Assembly: GCA_039105265.1 (NCBI GenBank)
Contig: JAPFFF010000016.1
Span: forward strand, 2,356,001-2,420,000
Length of the DNA stretch: 64,000 nt
Direction: 5' to 3'
Origin: Tritrichomonas musculus
Lineage: Eukaryota; Parabasalia; Tritrichomonadida; Tritrichomonadidae
Part shown: positions 20,254 through 29,572 of the stretch, one piece after another
How the letters are laid out: every line of letters starts with the position of its first letter
How positions within the stretch are numbered: position 1 is the stretch's first letter
Notes under the pieces: generated by a model
Seen by the model: only the letters and a program-made list of their open reading frames with translations
Database searches by the model: none
What the model was told of the DNA's origin: nothing
Made by a program: the position numbers and the translations under genes

Positions 20254-22182
20254 TTACTCATATCCAGCAGGGACACCTACAGCATAATACTCTACACCAT
20301 TTGTGCTCCAGGTCCAGTATGTATCGCTGCAAATCCAAGCTTCTGGTGCAGGTGGGTGTTGGTCTGGGTATTCTGGGTCTGGTATAAAGTAAGTGTCGTT
20401 CTCTCCTTGGTACATAGGTTGTCCTCTAAATGTGACTGTAATAGATGCTGTACAAGTGTCGATACCGTCAAAGACATAGCCAGCATTACTTCTCTCCATT
20501 TGGAAGTTGATACCGAAAGAAGTACCATCACTTCTGCAATTTGTGTATCTTTTCCCAGTAGCAGGGTCATTTAAAGGTTGCGTGAAAGAATCCTCAAATT
20601 CCTGTGTTGCTTCTAAAGTTCCATCAAGTTCATTTGCTATAAGTTGATGTTGATAGAACCTTGCTGCACAAGTATCACTGAATTCAGTATCTGGGTATGT
20701 TCTTTTGTTAACTACAAGTTGAACATTTCTGTACATAATATTATCAAAGCAGGTGATATCTGCCGGCGATTTTGGAAACATCATCGTAATATTAGTAGCG
20801 TTACGAAGAGGTACAGACTTAGAGATTTCAAGTCCGTTTACCTTTGCACTTCCCTCAAAGATTTCTCGTGTTAATTCTTGTGCAGGTACTAGCAATGGTG
20901 TTTGTAATTCTCGAACTAAACCTTGGTATGTTTCTTGTTTTAGTCCAAATCCTGCCAAGTTGCTGCGTCCCAATTGTATTGTGCCACTAAGGACATCTAG
21001 AGTTACTTTACCTACGCTGAGGTTGATATTGTTGTCGCTATCTTTAACATCAGTAATTAAAGCTCCTTCTATTTTTTCACTTATGATTTTTACATCATCT
21101 CCAGCACTGAGAACATAATCAGGATTGGCAGCAGCTATCATAGTCGCAAAAGTAGCTTTATTTATGTCCTCCTTTTTGACTCCATATTTAGTGTAGTCAG
21201 CTTCTGTATAATGAAAGTCTATCGTCAAAGGTTCTGCTTCATCATTATGTGTGTCTGCCCTACTTGCTGGTTCTGTATCTGTGTAAGCTTTTCCTGCATG
21301 TAATCTTTGGTATTGTATGTGGAGAGTTTGTGTAGAGGCTGGCTTTTCTGAATAATGAACGACGATATTTGATGGTCTTCCTACTTGTGTGAACTTACGT
21401 GAGATAGGTACGACTGCCGGAATTTGTTCTGTAATTTCTTTATCCTCCAAGAACTGCAATGTTTCTTTTACAATATTTGGATTTATTTGACACCAGACCA
21501 TAGCGCGGAGGCTAGTTTTGACTTCCTCTTCTATTTCACCACAGATAGCATTTGGGTAGAGTTGCCATGCTTGAAGTACAAGTTGATCTGTAAATGGAAT
21601 TGTAAGCTCAATAGTGAAAGTATGTGGCTGTCCATCAGCTATGTCTACCAAGTCAATGTAAGTTCCACAGACAGATGGTGAGTATTGTGCAACGTTTTCC
21701 CAGATACTATGACTGAATTTACTAGAAGCTTTTGCATCTCTAGGTTTGATACTGTTATACGCGAAAGACTCTCGTTGGAGATCATCTTGTCTGTAGGCTG
21801 TGAGGAGAGTACCATTTATCCAGAATCTACAGTCCTCATAGAATTCTACAGCATTTTTGAAACCAACAAAGATTTTCATAAGTCTGTTCTTATCTGCGGA
21901 AACATCTATAGGGTCTGATAATTTTATTCTGAAGTCGAGGAGTATAGTAGAGAACGACTTTTCTATTTGTGTTATTGTGTGTCCTGAGTGTGTGAGTTTT
22001 ATTCGTGTTTTAGTTCCAACAGGGAGAGGAGCATCTTTGTCTTTAAATTCTTCCATAATAAATGAAAAACTATTATCGCCGCCGTTTTTTTGTATTAAAT
22101 TGCGCATCTTATTTTGGAAAAACCCGAGTACGTCTCCTTCATCATTTCCTAAATTCTTTACTTGAGCGTTGTGGAATGTCAT
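20254..22182 (-). CDS. Polinton major capsid protein (double jelly-roll type, inferred)
   Basis: A 642-residue protein from ATG 22182. The beta-rich composition, length, position next to a small amphipathic protein, and segments such as EFYEDCRFWINGTLLTAYRQ fit the Polinton major capsid family; this is inferred from length and context, not from an alignment. It would form the hexons of an icosahedral particle. Confidence 0.75.
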   Translation of the reverse strand: MTFHNAQVKNLGNDEGDVLGFFQNKMRNLIQKNGGDNSFSFIMEEFKDKDAPLPVGTKTRIKLTHSGHTITQIEKSFSTILLDFRIKLSDPIDVSADKNRLMKIFVGFKNAVEFYEDCRFWINGTLLTAYRQDDLQRESFAYNSIKPRDAKASSKFSHSIWENVAQYSPSVCGTYIDLVDIADGQPHTFTIELTIPFTDQLVLQAWQLYPNAICGEIEEEVKTSLRAMVWCQINPNIVKETLQFLEDKEITEQIPAVVPISRKFTQVGRPSNIVVHYSEKPASTQTLHIQYQRLHAGKAYTDTEPASRADTHNDEAEPLTIDFHYTEADYTKYGVKKEDINKATFATMIAAANPDYVLSAGDDVKIISEKIEGALITDVKDSDNNINLSVGKVTLDVLSGTIQLGRSNLAGFGLKQETYQGLVRELQTPLLVPAQELTREIFEGSAKVNGLEISKSVPLRNATNITMMFPKSPADITCFDNIMYRNVQLVVNKRTYPDTEFSDTCAARFYQHQLIANELDGTLEATQEFEDSFTQPLNDPATGKRYTNCRSDGTSFGINFQMERSNAGYVFDGIDTCTASITVTFRGQPMYQGENDTYFIPDPEYPDQHPPAPEAWICSDTYWTWSTNGVEYYAVGVPAGYE

Positions 22183-22225
22183 TTGTGTTTTCAAAAAAAT
22201 TATCTTTTTCTACGAATTCAAAATC

Positions 22226-22537
22226 ATGGCTTTCGGAAGTTTCTTCAAAAAAATAGCAAAAGGCGTGAAAAATGTCGTAAGTAAAGCAGCACCTATAGTA
22301 TCTAAAGTAGCAAAAGCAGTAGCTCCAGTCTTTGGTGGTACAGTAGGAAATGTTCTCAATACTGTAGGTAATTTTGCAGATAAGGCAGATGCTTGGGCAA
22401 ATGGTGACAAAAATAATAACAATAATGATAGCCCTCCACAATTACAACCACAATATAGCAATCCACAATTAGGACTCATGCACAATATGGGAAGACGCAG
22501 AAATCCAGGCAGATTTGATGTTCCTATGCTGAAGTAA
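22226..22537 (+). CDS. Polinton small amphipathic virion protein
   Basis: A 103-residue protein from ATG 22226 (MAFGSFFKKIAKGVKNVVSK). The N-terminal amphipathic basic helix rich in Ala/Val/Lys and the Asn/Gln/Pro-rich tail resemble membrane-active minor virion proteins of the adenovirus pVI kind found in many Polintons. It is divergent from the capsid gene, only 43 bases away, so a bidirectional promoter is likely. Confidence 0.65.
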   Translation: MAFGSFFKKIAKGVKNVVSKAAPIVSKVAKAVAPVFGGTVGNVLNTVGNFADKADAWANGDKNNNNNDSPPQLQPQYSNPQLGLMHNMGRRRNPGRFDVPMLK

Positions 22538-22717
22538 GGTAGGTTTGAATTTCTGGCATTTATTTTTAGCAGTACAATTTTTTCCTCATTTCTTCATCTA
22601 ACGGCGGATCTTCAGCAGGGAGTACAGCTTTTATTTCCACACACAATCGTAAAAATTCAACTACGATTAAACACGAAAGAAGAATATTTGTTATTATCAT
22701 TTTTGTTTGAAATAAAG

Positions 22718-23056
22718 ATGACAGAAATCAAAATACTCCAGCCTATAACAAATTATATAAAAGAATTTGAATCCCCAGACGAATTTAATTTATTTTACAA
22801 CAAGCATAAGGAGGAAATAGATAGTACCACAACTCACAAACTTAATAAGCTCTATCATATACGAGGTTACAGAATTACCAAAATCAAAGATGTTTTAATG
22901 CTGAAGAAGCACGAGGAGAAGGCCGAGTATGTAAAGAAGCACGAGGAGAAAAAGGAGGAGGAGCCAGAAATGAATGTGCAAGATGAGATACGCCAAATGA
23001 AAGAAACTATAAATAAGATCATACAATTCTTAAATCCTCCACAAGATAAATCATAA
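22718..23056 (+). CDS. Polinton accessory protein, 112 residues, coiled coil
   Basis: From ATG 22718 (MTEIKILQPITNYIKEFESP). A charged middle holds two near-copies of KKHEEK, followed by a coiled-coil segment (IRQMKETINKIIQFL). Function unknown; it lies between the small virion protein and the convergent ATPase. Confidence 0.6.
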   Translation: MTEIKILQPITNYIKEFESPDEFNLFYNKHKEEIDSTTTHKLNKLYHIRGYRITKIKDVLMLKKHEEKAEYVKKHEEKKEEEPEMNVQDEIRQMKETINKIIQFLNPPQDKS

Positions 23057-23064
23057 GTACAAGT

Positions 23065-23871
23065 TCATTTATTTTTTATTTTTGTTTCTCCTCCTTCTGT
23101 CACATGTACTATCATATAAGGACGTTTATTTTTCATTTCTGACATAGTTTTATACATATCATAGAATTCTTCAAAAGTTAAGTTACTCGCGGACTGTGAA
23201 TATATGAAGTGAAGTTGCTGTTTATTAAAGCACGGGAAGATAAATAATGTTGTGATTTCGTTCTTGATATGTGGTGCGAGTCCTTTCCATGATTGTATAA
23301 GCAAGAAGTAAGATATATTTGTGTGTCTGCAGCGTCGTAGTTGTTGTGAGAAATATGATTCTGGTGCCGCGAACAATTTTGAATTTGCTATATCATCAAA
23401 GAGTATAAGAGTATGTAGGCTGTCTTTGCTGAAATCATGAACGTGCAATACTTGTAGCATATCCTCCTTCTGATCATCATCTATTTTTTCCTCTAAATTT
23501 TCTCTCTTTATCATATAGTACAGGTTCTTAGCCGATATTAATTCTTGAATAGCGTCCTTACAATTTTTCTCACTTATTACTATATACGGGATTTGAATAA
23601 ATGTTTTCAGTGACTGCCAACTTTTATCATTCTCATCTCCGTTCTTCGTAACATATATTAACAAATGGTGTGTACTAAGAAGTGATATTTTTATGATTTC
23701 CTGTAGTGCTATCACAGTTTTCCCCATAGACTGTTTTCCTACTATAACATTCACAGAGTTGTAGCGAACATCTATATCACTGTGGATTTCATCTATGCTG
23801 CTGCCACTTAAGTTATTTTTGTTTATCTCCAGTGCTTGTGATACTATGTCATGAACTTTTTCTAGACTCAT
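23065..23871 (-). CDS. Polinton packaging ATPase (FtsK/HerA-A32 type)
   Basis: A 268-residue protein from ATG 23871. Walker A (VGKQSMGKT) lies near residue 30 and Walker B (LILFDDI) near 160, followed by LRRCRHTNISYFLLIQSW, typical of A32-like ATPases that pump DNA into capsids. Ends nine bases from the convergent gene before it. Confidence 0.9.
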   Translation of the reverse strand: MSLEKVHDIVSQALEINKNNLSGSSIDEIHSDIDVRYNSVNVIVGKQSMGKTVIALQEIIKISLLSTHHLLIYVTKNGDENDKSWQSLKTFIQIPYIVISEKNCKDAIQELISAKNLYYMIKRENLEEKIDDDQKEDMLQVLHVHDFSKDSLHTLILFDDIANSKLFAAPESYFSQQLRRCRHTNISYFLLIQSWKGLAPHIKNEITTLFIFPCFNKQQLHFIYSQSASNLTFEEFYDMYKTMSEMKNKRPYMIVHVTEGGETKIKNK

Positions 23872-23957
23872 TTTGCTGTTGGTAAATTGGGAAAGCACAG
23901 TAGCGGCAAAAATAAATAACTCTCACTTATGGTTCCTCTCATTTATGGTTCCCCTTC

Positions 23958-25280
23958 TTACTGTCTTCTTTGTGGTGGTGGTTGTGCATTTTGATCATAT
24001 GGAATGTTATTAGCTTGGCAGTATTGTATGATGGCAGATTTGAGTGTAGTAATGATGTTATTTCTTGTGTTATCTTTGGTTTGTTGATTTCCGTAGTACA
24101 AGTCACTTATACTTCCAGTCACCAGATCATCAATTTCATCTCTATAATCCTTCTTAGCTTTGGCAACAGCGCTAGGATTATTACCATCTATACCATATTT
24201 GTTCAATATAGGATTTATAAATAATGTTTGCCATAAGTGTGCTATAGCTCTTTGAATAATAGGCAATTTAACTTCTGCTGGTAAATTCTGTATTGGAGCA
24301 TAAGCATACTTAAGTGTGAGTTCTTTATCGAGAAGGTACTTCCTAAATCTCTGGAATGGTGAAAGTCTCTTAGCTTTACGAACAGAGTAGCCAGTAGTGT
24401 TCACACCTTCTGGAAATCCTCTATAGCCTGGAGCAACATTACCGATATTTCTAGGATCAGTACCATCATCATCGATATAGCGTAAGTTATGAAATTGTTC
24501 CCGAAGCCACTTATTCTTAGGATTTCCTGCTCTGTCTTTCCTTAGTGGGAATTGTTGGTAGTAAGCAAGGTCATGTGGGAATTTAGAGACGGTAGTTGTG
24601 TAGCCATTTATGTATAAAGGTTGGTTTCTGGAATTATATACAACAACATCAGGAATTCCATCATTGTTGATATCAGTTAAGTTTGTAATTTCTGCAGGAC
24701 CATTGGGGTCTTTTTTGTTGAGAAACCATTTTGCATTTGGCTTTGCTTTTGAGTTATGTTTTGATACCATACGATCTGCGCCTGCTGGTGATATTGCTTG
24801 TTTTACTCTAGTGATATCACGTTTCATGTTTAGGATTAATTTTGCAAGATCGTCCATACCAACTTTAGAAGTGAAACCACCTGGATTAATGCTGCTGACC
24901 TTTTCTGTTATACCTTTTATTAACCACTGTCTTGCATATGCTCTTTGTTGTTCTGTAGTTCCAAAAAGTTCATCCATGTTTTCAGGTTTGATGTCAGTAC
25001 CATTGAGCTTATTAAACATTGTAAGTAAGTCTGCATCGGTATTTGTATGTCCCATGATTTCTTGAACATTACTATTTCTAGGATCCATGTAATTAGGAAG
25101 TCCATAACTCTTGAAATCTCTATCTCTAGGCGTCTTGTTCCACTGTGCTCCTGGTACAAACTGTGATGGTAACTCTGCTCTTTGTACTTGTACTTGTGGG
25201 TGCCATAATTGCTGTGGAATAGTTTCTATCGGCAAATTATCTAAAATTTCATCCTCAATATTTACTTCTTGCTGTGCCAT
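23958..25280 (-). CDS. Polinton putative structural protein, 440 residues
   Basis: Starts at ATG 25280, upstream of the ATPase on the same strand. About residue 205 it holds TDINNDGIPDVVVYNSRNQP, a pattern like the DxNxDG loops of calcium-binding FG-GAP/VCBS repeats. The C-terminus is Gln/Pro-rich. Its length and place suggest a virion component, but this is inference. Confidence 0.65.
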   Translation of the reverse strand: MAQQEVNIEDEILDNLPIETIPQQLWHPQVQVQRAELPSQFVPGAQWNKTPRDRDFKSYGLPNYMDPRNSNVQEIMGHTNTDADLLTMFNKLNGTDIKPENMDELFGTTEQQRAYARQWLIKGITEKVSSINPGGFTSKVGMDDLAKLILNMKRDITRVKQAISPAGADRMVSKHNSKAKPNAKWFLNKKDPNGPAEITNLTDINNDGIPDVVVYNSRNQPLYINGYTTTVSKFPHDLAYYQQFPLRKDRAGNPKNKWLREQFHNLRYIDDDGTDPRNIGNVAPGYRGFPEGVNTTGYSVRKAKRLSPFQRFRKYLLDKELTLKYAYAPIQNLPAEVKLPIIQRAIAHLWQTLFINPILNKYGIDGNNPSAVAKAKKDYRDEIDDLVTGSISDLYYGNQQTKDNTRNNIITTLKSAIIQYCQANNIPYDQNAQPPPQRRQ

Positions 25281-25309
25281 TTTAAATTTTCAGAAAAAAA
25301 TAACATATA

Positions 25310-25500
25310 TGATATTCATAAATTACAAAACAGAGATGATATTCACAAATTACAAAACATAGATAAAAGAAGGAGCAACGATAATATTCATAAATTACAA
25401 AACAGAGATGATATTCACAAATTACAAAACAGAGATGATATTCACAAATTACAAAACAGAGATGATATTCACAAATTACAAAACATAGATTCTTTTTTCA
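25310..25500 (+). repeat. 27-bp tandem repeat in the Polinton
   Basis: About six copies of a 27-bp unit with core ATATTCACAAATTACAAAAC, lying between two divergent genes (starts at 25280 and 25508). It could serve as a promoter or recognition region. Confidence 0.75.
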
Positions 25501-25507
25501 TAAAAAA

Positions 25508-25840
25508 ATGGTAAAAACTTACTTCATCACCAAAGACTACAACAATAATTTACCCTCAGAATTTACTAGCAGTCTTAACAAAAGATATATTTCCTTTCAA
25601 TACTGTCGTGCAACTTGCAAAGGTTATCTTGATGGCGAAACTGAAATTCACTGTAGTTTTATACAGAGGGACGAATATTGTGATTCTCTAGTATGGTATG
25701 CAAATGTTGTACCTCCTGATGATAATAGAAAATATGAATTTGTAGGTACGAAAAGACAATTTAAAGTATGGTTTACAGACACGAATGGTAACATTATTGA
25801 GCCAGATAACTTTACACTATTTCTGAAATTAGAATACTGA
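25508..25840 (+). CDS. Polinton accessory protein, 110 residues
   Basis: From ATG 25508 (MVKTYFITKDYNNNLPSEFT). It is beta-rich and ends in KVWFTDTNGNIIEPDNFTLF, a strand pattern seen at the end of jelly-roll capsid proteins, so a minor capsid (penton-like) role is possible. No firm family. Confidence 0.55.
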   Translation: MVKTYFITKDYNNNLPSEFTSSLNKRYISFQYCRATCKGYLDGETEIHCSFIQRDEYCDSLVWYANVVPPDDNRKYEFVGTKRQFKVWFTDTNGNIIEPDNFTLFLKLEY

Positions 25841-25849
25841 ACAAAGAAT

Positions 25850-26440
25850 GAGAGCGAAACAATAGTGATTTTCATAAATGATACCCACAATAGTACTCTC
25901 AATAGTGATAATCAGAAACGGTACTCTCATTACTGACTTTCATAAATGATACTCTCAATACTGACTTTCATAAATGGTACTCTCAGTTCTGATAATCAAA
26001 AATGCTACTCTCAATTCGGAAAATACACATGCTACTCTCAATACTGGCTTTCATAATTGTTACTCTACTTATCAAATCTCCTTTCTGCTACTCTACTTAT
26101 TAAATCTCTGTTCTGCTACTCTACTTATTAAATCTCTGTTTTAATATTCTTGACAAAACTTCCGAGTTAGTAGTGTAAATATCGAAAATCAGTATGTAGT
26201 AGGAGTATTAAATGAGGTCATTTGATAGTGAGAGTAGTTTCTCGGAAGTCTGGAATAGAATATCACATGTAGGTTTCAATATTGTTGGTATCGTTGATGA
26301 TTGTCATTATAGGGAATTATTTTTATGATTTCATTTTTGTTACTACCATTTATGAAAATCAGTAGTGTAGATATAATTTATGAAAGTCAATAATTATAGT
26401 AACAGTATTAGATTTTAGTAGTGTAGATATCATTTATGAA
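25850..26440 (+). repeat. Degenerate direct repeats in a non-coding Polinton stretch
   Basis: Repeated phrases TTTCATAAATGATACTCTCA and TCTGCTACTCTACTTATTAA, each present several times with changes, fill the gap between two plus-strand genes. No gene seen. Confidence 0.6.
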
Positions 26441-26517
26441 AGTTGCTATTATTGGTATCATTTTTGACTGTCACTACTCTGAGTATCGTTATTGTTGGAC
26501 TTTTCTTTTTATATCAA

Positions 26518-28635
26518 ATGACAGGAATACTAACAAAGAAAAATGTTGAGGATGGCGCTTTTGTAAATAGCAATTCTGGTAATGACAATAATGACTATGA
26601 ATCTATATATGTTAAAGATGATATTATTGTTGATGGAGATATGATTCTTGGAGGAATTTCTATAAAATCACAGCTTGTAAATCATGAAGAGAGAATCGCA
26701 GCTGTTGAAAATAAAGATATGACCATATATGCCAAGAAAGATGAAATTCCTGACCTTACTCCATATGCGAAGAAAGATGAAATTGCTACGGTAGATTTGA
26801 GTCCGTATTATACCTCTGCACAAGTAGAAGAGAAATTTGTAGACGAAGATGAACTAGCATATGAGTTTAATAAGTATGAGACTAAAGAAGTTGCAGAAGA
26901 AAAGTATGCTCTCAAAACTGATATACCTACTGTTGATCTAGAACCATACGCACTCAAGACTGATATCCCTACTTATGATCTTACTCCATATGCCACTAAA
27001 ACTAATAATATCCCATATGAAGTCGACAGAAAGGATGGTGGAAATTCTTTTGTATTTAATTTAGCTAAGATTCCTTTGAATTTCAGCGTAAAAATAGTAC
27101 TGAGGTGGACAAATTCTGCGAACGAGCCAGATTGGGTGGGTATCACAGCAGATGTTATAAATGGTACTCTTCAAAATATAGAAGTTCAAAACGCTACTAG
27201 CGGTACCAAGAAAAGGTTTACATTCCCGGGGCAACAAGGATATACTCAAATTAGAATAGACACCAGCATTTCTTATTGGAAAGATGGTAAAATCAGATTC
27301 TTGAACGTTAATTCCAATTTTTCTGATGAGACTCTCATAAATCATGATCCTAATGAAACATACTTTACAGAATATGTGACTTATGGTGGTGATCTAGAAC
27401 CATATGCTCTCAAAACTGATATCCCTACTGTGGATCTAGAACCATATGCACTCAAAACCGAATTACCAGATCTTTCTACATATGCCCAGATTACATCTAT
27501 TCCAACTGTGGTAAATTCACAGCAGTATGATGAAAGTTCTACCACAAATGATGTTGTTGTGCCTACTGTAAAATTAGTAGAAGAACTAACAAAAGATAAT
27601 TTGTTTGCGTATGATGCAGAAAAGAATTCTATCGTGATGGCGAACACAGATAATAGTAAGCATGTGTCTCTAGAATCAAATTATGGAGATCCAGCTTTGA
27701 AAATCGTAAATTACTGTTCTTCATATTATGAAATTAGTTTTGGAGCTACACACTGTGGTTTTTCAATAAGTGATATAAATAATGATATTATACTTAGCTA
27801 CGATATATATAACAAACAAACTTTATTAGCAAATCCATGTAATTATGAGGATCAGAAACCTCTACTTACAGAAGCTGCTGCAAATGAAAAATATGTGAAA
27901 ACTACTGGGAATTCAACTATAGAAGGTACAATAAATATACACCCGCAGTACAATACGGTTATTAATGCTTGTTATGAAAATAATAAGGGTAAATATATAG
28001 TTTTTGGTGAAAATGAAGATAAAAGTGCAGAATTCTCATACAGATATAATACAGAAGGAAGTTGTGGCCAGTTTAATATAAATGTTGATGCTGGGCAACT
28101 TTTAAATGTTACTAGAAAAAGTTTTCAAGATACAAATACTATATTATATAGTAATTTAAATGTTGGTGGTAATTTGCGTGTATCAGGAACAATAACAGGA
28201 ACAATAGCAAACAGCACTACCATTACACATCTCGCACCTATAGAAGCTGGAGAGGAAATATCTGACTTCAAAGTTGGAAAACCTGTGTTTATGTCAGGAC
28301 ATGTGTATAAAAGAGAGAATGGTGTTTGGATTTCATCATCAGCGACAGACAGTACAGATTGCATATGTTCTGTAATTATAGATGGAACATGGAAAGAATT
28401 TGTGGGTGTTGTTACTAAGGTGGATGAAGAAAACGGTAACATAACTTTTGCTACACATGGAGACTACCTTTTCTATGTTGACGATGCTAACATTTATGCT
28501 GTAGGAGATGTGCTTTTATATGATGGTAGAATCTTAGATGAGGATTATGCTATGACTTTAAAGATTCAGCAAAGTATAGTTGGAAAAGTAAGTGCAAAAA
28601 TAAATGAACATACACTAGCATTGTTTAAATTGTGA
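26518..28635 (+). CDS. Polinton fibre-like protein
   Basis: A 705-residue protein from ATG 26518. The N-terminal third carries at least seven copies of a short motif of the type LEPYALKTDIPTVD, very like the trimeric shaft repeats of phage tail fibres and related adhesins. The middle and C-terminus are beta-rich, and the last 150 residues resemble a receptor-binding or knob region only in general character. I infer a virion spike or fibre. Confidence 0.65.
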   Translation: MTGILTKKNVEDGAFVNSNSGNDNNDYESIYVKDDIIVDGDMILGGISIKSQLVNHEERIAAVENKDMTIYAKKDEIPDLTPYAKKDEIATVDLSPYYTSAQVEEKFVDEDELAYEFNKYETKEVAEEKYALKTDIPTVDLEPYALKTDIPTYDLTPYATKTNNIPYEVDRKDGGNSFVFNLAKIPLNFSVKIVLRWTNSANEPDWVGITADVINGTLQNIEVQNATSGTKKRFTFPGQQGYTQIRIDTSISYWKDGKIRFLNVNSNFSDETLINHDPNETYFTEYVTYGGDLEPYALKTDIPTVDLEPYALKTELPDLSTYAQITSIPTVVNSQQYDESSTTNDVVVPTVKLVEELTKDNLFAYDAEKNSIVMANTDNSKHVSLESNYGDPALKIVNYCSSYYEISFGATHCGFSISDINNDIILSYDIYNKQTLLANPCNYEDQKPLLTEAAANEKYVKTTGNSTIEGTINIHPQYNTVINACYENNKGKYIVFGENEDKSAEFSYRYNTEGSCGQFNINVDAGQLLNVTRKSFQDTNTILYSNLNVGGNLRVSGTITGTIANSTTITHLAPIEAGEEISDFKVGKPVFMSGHVYKRENGVWISSSATDSTDCICSVIIDGTWKEFVGVVTKVDEENGNITFATHGDYLFYVDDANIYAVGDVLLYDGRILDEDYAMTLKIQQSIVGKVSAKINEHTLALFKL

Positions 28636-28711
28636 GGGTCATTAAGCTCGTTCACTTGTCCTCGCAATTCATGTTCATCATTATTATTTTTCATTTATTA
28701 TTTTTCATTAC

Positions 28712-29293
28712 TTACACTACAATTTTCAAACTTACACCATATCTTATAAATTGTGTATAGATTTCGTTATAACCATACTTTAGATCTTCGGCTTTGTTAT
28801 TTTTGTATACCAGAATTTTGTCTATCTTGATGAACTTACTATTGGCACCACTACAGCCACACCCAACATCACTTTCATCTAATACTAACTCTATTTTGTC
28901 GGCGTCTGTTAAAAGTTTAATCATGTTCATCAGCAATTTACTATCACAAACTACATAACTATTGATTTTCAGAGGATTTGTTTCATACATGGCTACCAGC
29001 ATTTCTAAAAATTTGTTTTTCTTCTCAAGTGTATCTAACTCAGTGCCCAAATCTGCTATACCTCTGCTTGTTGCTTGTACTGATGGAAATGCTGATGCTG
29101 TCGTCTGTGAAGTAAAATTTACAGGAGAAACTTGAGGATATGTAACTTGTGCTGGAGGAGGTTGCGCACCCATAACTTGTGGAGTACTTTTGTTGGGAGT
29201 TATTTTTATGTTAACATTTGTACTCTGCTCTTGTTTTACACTAGCTTCATTCTCACTTGATAAAATTCTTGCTTGGCGAAGAGTGTTGGACAT
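28712..29293 (-). CDS. Polinton accessory protein, 193 residues
   Basis: From ATG 29293. A Pro/Gln/Thr-rich, probably disordered N-terminal half is followed by a compact domain with DESDVGCGCSGANSKFIKID. No family recognised. Confidence 0.6.
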   Translation of the reverse strand: MSNTLRQARILSSENEASVKQEQSTNVNIKITPNKSTPQVMGAQPPPAQVTYPQVSPVNFTSQTTASAFPSVQATSRGIADLGTELDTLEKKNKFLEMLVAMYETNPLKINSYVVCDSKLLMNMIKLLTDADKIELVLDESDVGCGCSGANSKFIKIDKILVYKNNKAEDLKYGYNEIYTQFIRYGVSLKIVV

Positions 29294-29321
29294 TTAATAA
29301 TCAACAAGAAACAAAAAATGC

Positions 29322-29552
29322 TCATGAATATAAATTTGAAATAGCTCTGTTTAATAATCTTCTAACTTTCATATCTCTGTCATATTTGGCTTGTAATTTC
29401 TGTCTTTTCATTATTCCTTTCTCATCTTCGGGCATAGGTGTGTTTAGAACTCGCCTGTAATATTGAAGTCTACTGTTGATCTGCTTTAAGGTTTGAGTTG
29501 CAAAAGTACTTCTCTGATGTGGTCTTCTGAGCGGGGGTAAGGATGTTGTCAT
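29322..29552 (-). CDS. Polinton small basic protein, 76 residues
   Basis: From ATG 29552 (MTTSLPPLRRPHQRSTFATQ). It is strongly basic (Arg/Lys-rich), as expected for a DNA-binding virion or regulatory protein, and divergent from the integrase gene 20 bases away. Function unknown. Confidence 0.5.
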   Translation of the reverse strand: MTTSLPPLRRPHQRSTFATQTLKQINSRLQYYRRVLNTPMPEDEKGIMKRQKLQAKYDRDMKVRRLLNRAISNLYS

Positions 29553-29572
29553 TTTTAGCTTAAATAAAAAGT

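Noticed and set aside
20356-22165. Several plus-strand frames opposite the capsid gene
   Set aside because: Low-complexity shadows of a long, well-formed gene on the other strand.
26443-26517. Hydrophobic N-terminal extension of the fibre-like protein
   Set aside because: It would need a TTG start; the first ATG is at 26518, so no membrane anchor is claimed.
26518-28635. Host surface adhesin
   Set aside because: It lies between the Polinton's inverted repeats with the element's other genes, so it belongs to the element.
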